64,000 nucleotides of DNA from Coleophoma eucalyptorum (lineage: Eukaryota; Ascomycota; Leotiomycetes; Helotiales; Dermateaceae), in NCBI GenBank assembly GCA_026120035.1, contig JALRME010000001.1, positions 3,361,909-3,425,908 of the forward strand. The letters run 5' to 3'. The notes beneath the pieces were generated by a model. It did no database searches and was not told the origin of the DNA. It was given only the letters and a program-made list of their open reading frames with translations. How positions within the stretch are numbered: the stretch's first letter is position 1; the number at the start of each line of letters is the position of its first letter. Shown piece by piece: positions 12,105-22,433 of this stretch. The translations under genes and the position numbers were made by a program.

Positions 12105-13276
12105 ATGTCGTGGATGGACTCCTGGTCACGACCGTCCAAATCCCAAGCAGTGCCGCCGCCACTCTACCTCACCTCTGGTAGCGAGCCGGTCCCCTACTGC
12201 CACACGTGCGGGCGAGTCATCTCAACCAGACGCTCACATACCTCTTCGTCATCCTCTTCACCTGTCAAATACTGCTCGGACCGCTGTAGGCACAACAAGC
12301 CCACGGAAGCAGACAGGAAGATCGAGGACGCCTTTGTGGCGCTGTTGAATGACGATCTCGATACATTTGGAAAGAGGCATGGGATTGAAATTCAAGCTCC
12401 AGAGCAAGCGAAGCCCCAAGGAAAGAAAGTGAAAGGGGATTCAAGAATCGTTGTGTTGTGCAGTCATGTTGAGGAATTGATTTTTGGCTCGAGGTTCGAC
12501 CCTGCTAGGACGGCTGGGAGGAGGAAAGATCGAGCGCCGCGAGGGGTTCCGGATCCTGAAGTATGGAGGAGTGTTGATATGGAAGACTCTCCACCACCTC
12601 CAGTCAACGATAGCAGATACGCAAAAGATAGGTACAAACCCCTTGTTAGTAGATGGAACTTCAGCAGCAGACTCCAAGATAGGACTTTGCCCTTGAAATA
12701 TATACAATGGATATTCTAGCTAATCTACAATTTAGTACTTCCGATTCCGAGGACTCTGAAAGCGAGGACAGTGAGCACGGCGGCATTGATCTGAATTCGC
12801 CCAACTTGAACATCGAGTCAGATCACATCAAGCTGGAAGTCGACCCCGAACACAGATTGTTCGGGGCCGGCAAACGGAGGCCAGCGCAAGAAAATGCTGA
12901 GGTCAATGGCAGCGTAGGTGGCGAGAAAGGATGGGCAGAGAAAATTGAAGAGAGCAGTGAAATGCTGCAGAAGAGACGGGAAGGACAAAAACGTGCAGAG
13001 GAAAAGGAGATGGTGAGAAGAGCTGCTAGGAGAGGAGTCGCGTTTGGATTCGTTGTAGAGGAAAAGCCCAAGGACCAACATGAAGTTATAAACAAGGCTA
13101 AGGGCAGGAGGAAGAGGCAGGAAGTGGAAGAGGAGGATGATTTGTCGAAGAAGGACAGCTCTGGCGGCAAAGAACCGAGGAAGAAGTGTGAGGCTATTAT
13201 GACGAAGGCAATGATTGTAGTTGAGCCCAGCTATGCGAAGGGAGATTGGGGGATTCGATGGAGAGAAGACGTGTAA
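12105..13276 (+). CDS. Uncharacterised protein with N-terminal four-cysteine motif
   Basis: I do not recognise a named family. The exons are 12105-12631 and 12736-13276; the 104-nt intron has a CTAAT branch site and the join restores a Ser codon, giving 355 aa. Residues 32-61 contain Cys32-x2-Cys35 and Cys57-x3-Cys61 (PYCHTCGRVIS...KYCSDRCRHNKP) around a serine run, which could bind one zinc ion. Residues around 176-200 are acidic and serine-rich (STSDSEDSESEDSE). The C-terminal third is highly charged with Lys/Arg/Glu-rich helices (KKRREGQKRAEEKEMVRRAARRG). It has no signal peptide or membrane segment. The composition suggests a nuclear or nucleic-acid-associated protein, an inference only. 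The real start could be the ATG at 12105 or the nearby Met4. Confidence 0.75.
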
Positions 13277-13785
13277 ATGGTTCAAGCTTATTGCCTAGCT
13301 TATGCTTAGGAGGCCAAGCTATGCGGGAGCTTACTTAAGCTTAAGCTGTAGCTTATAGCAACGGTAATGAGGGGAGGTTCTTGACGAAATACAGGCATGA
13401 TGACAAAGAGGTGGACGCTGTTCATGATAGGTCCGTATTTTGAGATGGCTCTGCCCCCTGCAACCGCCCTTCTAGTCCTTTTTGGGGAGTATCGCCAGTT
13501 TCTATGGAGAAATAAGTCCGAACCTCGATCGCCCTGGCACAGGCGAAAAATATTGGTGATTCGTCATGGACCCGGATTTAATATCATGACTATCCGCTCC
13601 AGATTAATTATCCGTCGGCATCTGTGAAGCTCATTTTCACCACTAAATTTCTTGTTATGCTTTCAAGGTGTCACAATTACTGTAACATTCCATCCCCCGC
13701 ATTCTAACCCCGTCATAAAATATATACATGTGTGAATTTGAATCCGACCTCTTTCATCCTATATCTCATCTCGTGTAGCCCCAAT
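13277..13785. other. Convergent intergenic region with AGCTTA-rich tract
   Basis: This lies between two convergent genes and holds their 3' UTRs and terminators. Positions 13281-13356 contain many AGCTTA/TAAGCT units, including a perfect 12-nt palindrome at 13332-13343 (CTTAAGCTTAAG). I see no gene. Confidence 0.6.
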
Positions 13786-14936
13786 CTAAGAAGTTGGCCA
13801 GACTGGGTAGTCCCAGGAGACGGAATCAGCAATCAGGGTAGTATCAAGTCCAACCTCGCCTTGAGAGATGTGGAGGAACTTGTTGAATGCAACACCACCG
13901 TAGTAGCTGTAGGTGGTGTTTCCAGGAATGAAAACGACATCACCGCTGAGCAATTCAATAGTCTCGTTCAACATGTTCACGACCAACTTTCCATCCAAGA
14001 CCTCGAATGCGGCATGTCCGGGGAAGCTCAAAGTAGGGGCAGTAGCACTGCTACCCTTATCCAAGGTAATGGTTGAAAGGGTGTAGTTGCCAGCGGACTG
14101 CAATCCAGTGACAAAGGGTTGAACGATCTGGTAAGAGCCGTTGGCCGGTCCGCTGTAGAGATACTTTGGTCCGTAGTCCTTGGCGATGAAGGCACCGTGG
14201 AGTGAGTCCGCCCCAAGGTCGTTGGCACCAGTGTGCCAGACACTTCCTTCGGGTGCGGTACCGTTGATAGCATCATGACGTTCAGCAAAGTCGAGCTGAG
14301 CATAGACATCAAACGATGTTAATTGCGAGATGACCGACGCGCTTGGTGAGGAGCTGCTGTTCGAACTAGCTGGAGTGTATGGAGAAAGCGTGGACGAGGA
14401 GTAATTCGCGTTGGCCAAGGCATAGAAAAGATCTCTGCAGAAGGTGGCCGGTCAGTTGACATCTCATCCGCGCCGCATAACAAAAATACTTACTCGAATC
14501 CACCGGGGCAGATAATGCCCGTCATCTCGGTATCCGGATCCAAGATCTGGAAGGTGTGGATGGTATTCTCGGTAACTCCACCATAATCGCCCTGAGTGAA
14601 GACTCGAGTCTCCTGGGTCTCGTTGCCATACTGCGACCAAAGCTGGAAGCGGCCCTTGAAGTTGAAGAAGTTCTCATAGTGACGCTCGTGCAAATGTGGA
14701 AGAACGCCCAACGAGGTGGAGGATGGCGCATTGGTGCCGAGGAGAGTGAAGGCACCGCCGGACGCAGGTCCGGTAACGGGGAAACGGTAGACCTGGTCGC
14801 CAATGGAAAGGGCATAACCTTCGTAATGGGGGATGGCGTAAGGACGAACATAGTCGGGGACCTCAGTAACCCAGATGGAGGAGCAAGCGGCCAAAGGGGC
14901 CAACAAGGCGTAGGAAGTGAAGCTGGAGAATCTCAT
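13786..14936 (-). CDS. Secreted quercetin 2,3-dioxygenase (bicupin)
   Basis: A copper-type flavonol dioxygenase that opens the heterocyclic ring of quercetin and related flavonols, releasing carbon monoxide and a depside. The exons are 14936-14494 and 14434-13786, with a 59-nt intron, giving 363 aa; characterised Aspergillus quercetinase is about 350 aa. An N-terminal signal peptide (MRFSSFTSYALLAPLAACSS) points to secretion. The first cupin has the metal ligands His81, His83 and Glu88 in PHLHERHYENFF, and His127 in NTIHTF. The second cupin lies in exon 2 (FPGHAAFEVLDGKLVV to GDVVFIPGNTTYSYY) and, as in the family, lacks the metal triad. Several Asn-x-Ser/Thr sites suggest N-glycosylation. 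It is transcribed divergently from a GH3 enzyme 2.05 kb away. All catalytic ligands are present. Confidence 0.93.
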
Positions 14937-15236
14937 CTTGACAAATCAACGAACGACGACACGGAGGAATTCGGAAAAGAAAGTGAGGATGTCAGAATAG
15001 ATTCCAAAATCAACTAAACAACAGCAGCTCAAGTACAATTTGTAAGAATGGCAATCTTAAAGGGAAGCTCATCAACGCAAGCTTTCCACCCAAGCACATG
15101 CTATTCAGTGGGGCTTCAGGTGGAGGGGGGGTCAAGTCTGAGTGGACAGCTGCCCTGCTATACATTGCCGCACAAGCCCAAGTCTGGGTCAGGTCTTGGA
15201 TTATCATCGAAGGATCAAGAGACTCGCTCAACTTGG

Positions 15237-15260
15237 CAGGTCAGGTCAGGTCAGGTCAGG
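15237..15260. repeat. (GGTCA)n microsatellite
   Basis: Nearly five tandem pentamers of the CAGGT/GTCAG type are read directly, in the quercetinase/GH3 divergent promoter region. Confidence 0.9.
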
Positions 15261-15970
15261 GCAGCTTGACAATTTACCATCAGAAGCCCTGGTCTCCCAA
15301 GCTTAAGCACGCCTCGAACCAAAAGGAAAAATCAACAATGGTACCTTCTGAGTTCGTCACATCGCCGCAGCGTCATCGGCAGTAGGCTCCATTAATGTGG
15401 AGCGATACGGCTCCATGGCCCGGCAATATAAAGGAGAGGAAGGGGGGAAGGGGAACGAAGGATGGAGGAAAGAGCAAAGACGAAAGCAAGAGAGAGGGCA
15501 AAAAAGCCGCGGTAATCCTTCATCGTCAAAGCAACCATTACTCGGCAGATATAGATTTTTTAGCACAGTCTTAACCGTATTTTTCCTGTATTCATGGGCG
15601 AGCAGACCATCAACATGGCTGGACCCTGCAACGTCTTGGCTGGCTCGTTCAGGACTGAAGACTGCATGAAGAAACAAATCGGATTCGATTCGGAGTCCGA
15701 GGGCAGCTCGAGTTCATCCCAAGTTCATCCCAAGTCCGTGGCGAGCATCGAAGGGCCTGGGTGCGGTCTACAGTACAGTACAGTGGTATCGGCATTGGCA
15801 TCAGCATCATGGTGGGAGATGAGCAGAGGCAAGACCGGGCAAAAAGCATAAACAAATCCACATCCAAGCGATGTTGGGTGCTCGCTTCCACTTCAATGCC
15901 TGTCCGGTCATAGCCGCCATGCCTGTCATATCGCTCATATCGCTCGTATGGGTCACGCCTCGCATGCTGT

Positions 15971-15990
15971 ACTGGACTGGACTGGACTGG
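15971..15990. repeat. (ACTGG)4 microsatellite
   Basis: Four exact tandem copies of ACTGG, about 1 kb upstream of the GH3 gene. Confidence 0.9.
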
Positions 15991-16990
15991 CCTACTCCGT
16001 ACGCCGCTGTGTCGCTCCTGCTCTCGTACCAGCTGGGCTGCCCGTGCACGTGCCGGGGTTGGGCGTTATGGGGCAACGGGGGACAACGGGGGCTAAAGGG
16101 GGCTGCAACGAACGCGTCGTCCACTGCTCCATCTTCATCCATAGTGGACGGGAAACAAAACCCCAAACGGCTGTCTCTGCGGCATTTGTTTCTGGATTTC
16201 TGTTTCTGTTTTCGGTTGGCTGCTTATTTTTATCAACATGGGCTTCTTAATCCTTAATGCTCGCGAAGGTGCCTTGCCACGGCCACTCTCCGGTCCATGC
16301 CACCGCAATATCAGACGCAGGACCCAAGGTGGAGCGTTGTGTTTGGTGGACGGCCAGCAAAGGTGGACGGCTGCCCATCCTCGTGAAGAAGAACAAACTT
16401 TGATAGGGACGATTCTCCAGGGCTTCAGTTTTTCTACAATGCGCAGTGGGTACTGGTCCGTCCAGTCCCAGGTGCCGGCATTCTTCCTCGGTGCCGGCAA
16501 ACACAGTTTGCAGGTCATCGCCCATATTGGAAGTGCCAAATACATTAGGGTTCATCTGGATTCAGTCAATCACCAGCCAGCACTGGCATCGTCGTCGTCA
16601 ACCCTCCGGTCGCATCATGGAGTGGATCTTGAGGAGCTTCATGCCCTCGCGAGGGAATTGGTGATGCTGCTGGGAATGCCCTGTCCGATAGGTACTCACC
16701 TTACAACGCGGTTGGTTTTTTTGCCATGGCTGCTTGCGCACCCCAATGCGGCGCTCAACTATGTTTGAGATCGACATGGTCCAAGAAAGCGGATCCTATC
16801 CTTGGTCATCATCACCAGTATGTGCAAATTCAGATGATTGCATGGTCCAAAGGGTACGGCTAAGCCATGGTAGACGCCGTAGCTCAACTTCCTGAGCTTC
16901 CATAAGAACCACTTCCGTGGCACCGGATGGTGCGGCTCGCTCTATCGTTCATTCAAACCTCACTCTCTTTTACTTCTTCAGTCTTTCATT

Positions 16991-19574
16991 ATGCTGTACA
17001 AACAGCTGTTCGCCGTTGCGAGCATCCTTCCCCTAATCTCTGGGACCAAGCTTCAAAGAAGAGCTAACTCTACTTCTACCAACACCACCCTTGCTGCCGA
17101 GGGAATCTTGAGCAATGGTCTAGGTATGAAATACCCCAATAATCTCGGTGATCGTAACCCCGCTGACAGATATCATCAGTTGATTTGGGCGACTGGGCCG
17201 ATGCTTATGCTCAGGCTGAAGCATTTGTCGCCGGACTGACCAATACTGAGAAGCTCAGCATCATCACTGGAGGAGATGTCACTTCCGCAAACTGGACTGC
17301 GCTGCAGTTCAAAGACGGAGGACAAGGACCACAAGCTTATGACTGGGTGACTGGATGGGGTGAGACTTCGGCTTTGGTAATGACTTGGGATAAGGCCGCT
17401 ATGGCTAAGCAATTCTCTGGTGTTGCTCTTGAATTTTACCAGAAAGGTTTCCAAGTTACCAACGCACCCACTTCGCAACCATTAGGAAGAACTCCTTGGG
17501 GAGGTAAGTCGCAATGGTGTCAAATATCATGGCATTGCTCACATTCTTGCAGGTCGTCTCGTGGAGGCTCTCGGTGCCGACCCCTATTTGAACGGCATTG
17601 CCTTTGGTTTGGGCTGCAAGGCCTTCTCCGAGACTGGAATTATTCCTGGAGGCAAGGTTAGAAAGAAGTTTTCTCAAATTTTGATTCTTAATTCTGACAC
17701 TATATAGCACTTCTTACTTAATGAGCAAGAGACCAACCGTTCTGCCAGTGGTGGAGGTGGAGGTGGAATGGGAGGTGGAATGGGAGGTGGATCCCCGCCC
17801 TCCGGCTCTGCCAATATGACCTTGGCGGCCAGAGACACTACGGATAGCACTGAAAGCGCTCCATATTCCAGCAATGCCGACGACAAGACTATTCACGAGA
17901 CGTACCTGTGGAGTTTCTATGATGCGGTCAAGAACGGAATGGGTGGTGTCATGTGTGCAATGACCAAGGTCAATGGAACTCTCTCGTGTGAGAGTGCAGA
18001 TTTGTTGAACACTCTGCTCAAGACTGAACTTGGCTTTCCTGGATTGGTCTATCCCGATGTTAATGGTCAATCCACTGGTATCGGCTCAGCCGAAGGTGGT
18101 CTCGATTATGGCTCCTCTAGCTACTGGTCCAACGACACTCTCATTGCGGGTATTGCCAACGGAAGCTTTACTCAAGCCCGACTTGATGATATGGTTATCC
18201 GCAATACCATAGGCTACTTCAAGGTGAACTTGAACAACGGATCTCAGCCTGCACTCTCCGGATCATCCGACTATGTTGATACAATGGGCAATCACAGTAC
18301 CATTGTCCGCGAAAATGGAGCTGCTAGTCTTGTTCTGCTTAAGAACACTAACAATGCTCTTCCTCTCGTTAAGCCTCGCTCCATGGCCCTTTTCGGTTCT
18401 GGTGCTGGCCCTGTCATGGCTGGACCAAACTATGTTTTCAGTGTCACTGGGGCTCCCTCCACATACGACGGACATCTGGCTGGTGGCAGTGGCTCTGGCC
18501 AGACATCATTCCCGTGAGTCCAGTTGCCTTGGGTTGTGTATGAGTTTACTGCTAACTTAAATCCCAAGATACCTTTTCACGCCTAACTCGATTTTAACGC
18601 AACGAGCAGCAGCTGACCACACCATGATTCGTTGGATTCTCAACAACACCTACACAACATCCAGCTCTAGCACTCTCAATGGCCTCTCTGGAGGAACTGC
18701 CATCGCCCAAAGCGTTACATCCTATGCAACCGATGCTGAAGTCTGCCTCGTATTCATCAATGCCTTCTCCGGTGAAGGTGCTGATAGAACCGAACTCAAG
18801 AACGACGAGCAAGATGCCTTGGTTAACAGCGTTGCTTCTGAGTGCAACAACACTATGGTTGTTATCAATACCGTTGGCGCTAGACTTGTTGACCAATGGA
18901 TTGAGAACGACAATATTACCGCTGTCGTCTATGGCGGTCTCCTTGGCCAGGAGTCTGGTAACAGTATTGTTGACGTTTTGTACGGTGATGTGAATCCATC
19001 TGGAAGACTCCCATATACCATTGCCAAGAACGAGTCCGACTACAATGTGGATATTTGCTACACCTACAACTGCAACTTTACCGAAGGGAACTACATTGAC
19101 TATAAGTACTTTGACAAATACAATGTCACTCCACGCTACGAATTCGGTTATGGTCTCTCATACACCGAGTTTACTTATGGTAATCTCAGCGTCAGCACCA
19201 ACGCGACCGCTCTGAGCTCCACCTATGCCAGTGGTGTTTTGACCGTTGGTGGTAAGGCTGACCTCTGGGACGAAGTCATGACCGTGACTTTGAGCATTAG
19301 CAACACCGGAAGCGTGGATGGTAACGAAATTGCCCAACTCTACGTCGCCTATCCCGATGTTGCTGACCAGCCACTTCGCCAACTCCGTGGATTTGAGAAG
19401 GTGCTCATTGCCGCTGGTGCCCAGGAGTCGGTTACTTTCAGCCTTCGCAGAAGAGATCTTAGCTACTGGGATGTCGTTGCTCAAGAATGGGCAGTTGCTC
19501 GTGGTACTTACACCTTCAGTGTCGGTGCTTCAAGTCGTGACTTGAGAGCGTTCGGCACTGCTACCGTCTCATAG
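16991..19574 (+). CDS. Secreted GH3 beta-glucosidase-like enzyme
   Basis: Family 3 glycoside hydrolase, expected to release terminal beta-linked glucose (or another sugar) outside the cell. The five exons are 16991-17123, 17180-17503, 17553-17656, 17708-18513 and 18569-19574. All joins are in phase, giving 790 aa. A signal peptide (MLYKQLFAVASILPLISG) is followed by the TIM-barrel domain, with KDGGQGP, the substrate-binding GKHFLLNEQE and a candidate nucleophile Asp in GFPGLVYPDVNGQ. Next come the alpha/beta sandwich domain with the acid/base-type motif FSGEGADRTEL and a C-terminal fibronectin-III-like domain (LRQLRGFEKVLI...VTFSLRRRDLSYWD). Two features are unusual: the nucleophile context is PDV where most members have SDW, and a Gly/Met-rich insert (about residues 205-220) precedes the conserved NADDKTIHETYLW segment. 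Many N-glycosylation sites are present. Substrate specificity cannot be read from sequence. Confidence 0.92.
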
Positions 19575-20269
19575 TTGACTGATTAAGAACATTTGTATTT
19601 TTACAAATTCTTTTTTTGTATATATTTTTTATAGACGTTCGCTTTGTCTCATCCACAAGGCTTTTCAATGCAAAAACAACATCAAGCTTTTGATCAATGA
19701 CTCAATGCTACTCTCTTTTTAAACCCAATAAGTCATACCCAGAGTATATGGTGTCTCCCCTTCATGCTTTCTCGCTAAGCTCACGAGTTTTGGTACTCGG
19801 CAGTGAATGGCAGAACCATGAACTGCTAAAACTTATAGAGGCCAGGATTGATATCCTCGCTGGAGTATCTTGTCCTTGATGTACCCCCTTACCCCGACAA
19901 CACTGAAAAGATGAAATCCAAGCTCGCCTCACAAGATCATATTCGAATTCCTCCTTTCAAGTCTTAATAGCTTCTCGTCCCTTTAAGATAGCGAAACATG
20001 ATAAACCTTATAAACCTATAAAACTCCTTCAACGCATTTCCCCGTCCTACACGTGACAACCAGCCATATCGAGACGACCTCTCACTCAGCCTCGAGGTAC
20101 CGCTCCGCTCCATAGTACCAAGGTCTGCACTAGAGCCGGTAGATAATTGTCTTTTCTCAGAACGAGTAGTGCCTCATCCGCTACGGAGAGCATCAATCCT
20201 TCATCCTTGAGCGAGCGCAAGGCTGCATGAACCGGTATCAGAAAAGGCAAGGAGAAGGCTTGCGAAGCT

Positions 20270-20292
20270 AAAAAAAAAAAAAAAAAAAAAAA
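20270..20292. repeat. Poly-A run (23 nt)
   Basis: Homopolymer read directly, in non-coding DNA about 400 nt before the gap. Confidence 0.9.
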
Positions 20293-20676
20293 GAATAGTC
20301 ATGAGTGTGATTCTCTAGATGGAGAGTCCCAAATCATGCATAACGAAGCGGATGGAACGATGCAACCAGCAGAAAGCGAAAAAAAAAAGGCTTACTTTCA
20401 CGATCTCGAAGTATCTTAAGCGAAACCTACCTTATATACCTTACATGCTGAAAGCGACCTACAAAACACTATATGGTTTTGTGATTGTATTAACTTCATC
20501 GCCTCTTTTCAATATCCGACGATGTGCATATATATGTCCAGCCACTGACTTCAGCCGCAGGAACGAGCGGGGAAATATGAGGAAATCTGCCTCAGGGGCT
20601 GAATTGAGTGACAGTTACAGTTCATCATGTGGAGGACATTTGCAGCGAGTTGCGAGAGACATTGGACGCCCGCCCA

Positions 20677-20677
<1 letters not shown>

Positions 20678-20749
<72 letters not shown>
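20678..20749. repeat. Poly-G run (72 nt) left of the gap
   Basis: Seventy-two consecutive G, followed by TAG and then seven Ns. The length and the position beside a gap suggest a sequencing or assembly artefact rather than biology. Confidence 0.9.
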
Positions 20750-20750
<1 letters not shown>

Positions 20751-20752
20751 AG

Positions 20753-20759
20753 NNNNNNN
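20753..20759. other. Assembly gap (7 N)
   Basis: Seven undetermined bases. The true sequence length here is unknown, so distances across this point are unreliable. Confidence 0.95.
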
Positions 20760-20807
20760 ATTTCTTCTCCTTGCTCTCCCGGCATCGTCTACCGCTGCCC
20801 CTCTTAG

Positions 20808-20841
<34 letters not shown>
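20808..20841. repeat. Poly-C run (34 nt) right of the gap
   Basis: Thirty-four consecutive C, about 48 nt beyond the gap and the mirror image of the poly-G run on the left. Confidence 0.9.
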
Positions 20842-20845
<4 letters not shown>

Positions 20846-22433
20846 CCTTGAAGCCTTCAGCTTGAAGCCATGCTCGTTACTTTTTCCCATCTGCTTTCTC
20901 TGAGGCTTTGGGAATTGTGCAGACTATCGAAAGTCTGCTCCCCGGATTGATCGTGTGAGCTACCGCTCGCAATAAGGCTTTCTGAACCTTTTACCGTGCA
21001 GCCGCAGCCGCAGCAGCAGCAACGGCTGTCATCTGATCCGCAGACCGAAGTCATAAGTGTATGCAGAATACCTCAATTATTGTTACGTCCGAGGGTTCTC
21101 ACTGGCGCGGAACTCTAAGTAACGCCAGGCAAAATAAGCGAGCTGGGGTACAGACAAGAACAGCCCAAGCTACTGAAAGGCAATCAAATAAACCTCTTAA
21201 TTCCCCGAAATTGCTTCTCTGTGTAAATGGTAGGTTGCAAATGGCGAGAGAATCTCTTATCGTGCCACAGGGACCCTCCCCCACCCCCACCAAGAGCTTC
21301 TTACCCAGAGAGGCAGGTCGAAGAAATAGAGAGTTTAAAATATGCTTGGGGTAGATCTACCGCCACGCGGCAGTCATGACGCTGACGAAACGTGAGGAAT
21401 CCTTGCCAAATCCCCGCATACTGGCAGAATAATATATTCTGCTATTTGTGGCAGTTTATATCCTTGGATAGTGGTTCATGGATGCTTACAAACGGGGAAG
21501 TAATATCTGCTCGTCATGTATTCAGGAAACGAAATAGAACGACCATGTTGGCGGGATGATATCGGAAAGCCGAAACTACCAGTATCTTATCAGAACCCCT
21601 CATCTGTAAGATAAGCTATGGCAAATGATTCCAAAAGTACCTTGCATCCATTCGTCTCTCCTTTTCCCGTTTTGTTGACATTGCATCCGGCCAACTTGCT
21701 GACATAAGGAGAGTAGTGTGCATCAAGTTTTGATAAGAGGGCATTTGAGGCTTGTTGGATGCTTATCGATTGGTCCCCTTTCCCCTCCACCACTCTTGCA
21801 CGTTCTGGCGGGGGAGAAAAGCTTCTCGGTTCAAGGGCCTCGCTTCATTTGCTGTGCCTTGTACCCCCTCTTTCAATCCCGCATGCACTCTCGGAGCATT
21901 CTTCACGAACCAGAGAGAATACCGTGGTGGTACATATCGTACATGGGTGCATATCTGGGACGGTTTTTAAGTATGACACCAAGACAGGGCAAATTGAGCC
22001 GGAGAAGAATGCGGAGGAAGGAAGAGCACAATGTCCCGGTACGTCTTGGCCCTCCCTCTTATCCATGTACAGCATCAGCCCAGCCCTTTGTTTCCTGCAA
22101 TGCAATGCAATGCAGTGTGATGCCATAATCGGCTTCTTGGCAAGATAATATGCTTGATTTTATCTCTTGGTTTTGCATAATGCTAGTTGTTGCTTCCCAG
22201 ATATCGCCATCCCCGCATGTCTGGCTTGCATCCCATGCGACTGACATGCGTTCATCTCACGCTCTATCAGGAAGCTGGGAAGAGGCTATCTCGTGCTTCT
22301 CCGAGCCTTAAAATGTTTATATCATCTCAAAATGATTGTTTTGTTTTGTTTCAATTGCTCACAGCTTGCTTTCGGGATCTCGTAGGCTTGCTATCCCCGA
22401 GTTCATACTCGTTCGGAATCGACTCTGCGGAAA

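Larger units (their letters stand above)
14937..16990. other. Divergent promoter region, quercetinase / GH3 enzyme
   Basis: About 2.05 kb between the start codons of two divergent secreted-enzyme genes. The many open frames (for example 16238-16768) are shadows without domains. Two pentamer microsatellites lie in it. The segment just upstream of 16991 is CT-rich, as is common before fungal start codons. Confidence 0.6.
19575..22433. other. Non-coding interval containing an assembly gap
   Basis: I see no gene. The interval includes the 3' UTR of the GH3 gene, a poly-A run, a 72-nt poly-G run, seven Ns and a 34-nt poly-C run. Apparent frames through the poly-G run are artefacts. CACGTG occurs at about 20,050. 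The final few hundred bases should hold the amidase promoter. Confidence 0.65.

Noticed and set aside
16238..16768. 176-codon plus-strand open frame between the quercetinase and GH3 genes
   Set aside because: It lies in a region with many overlapping open frames on both strands and shows no recognisable motif. The same interval must hold two promoters.
20319..20865. Open frames running through the poly-G run and the N gap
   Set aside because: Their length comes from the homopolymer encoding poly-glycine and from undetermined bases.
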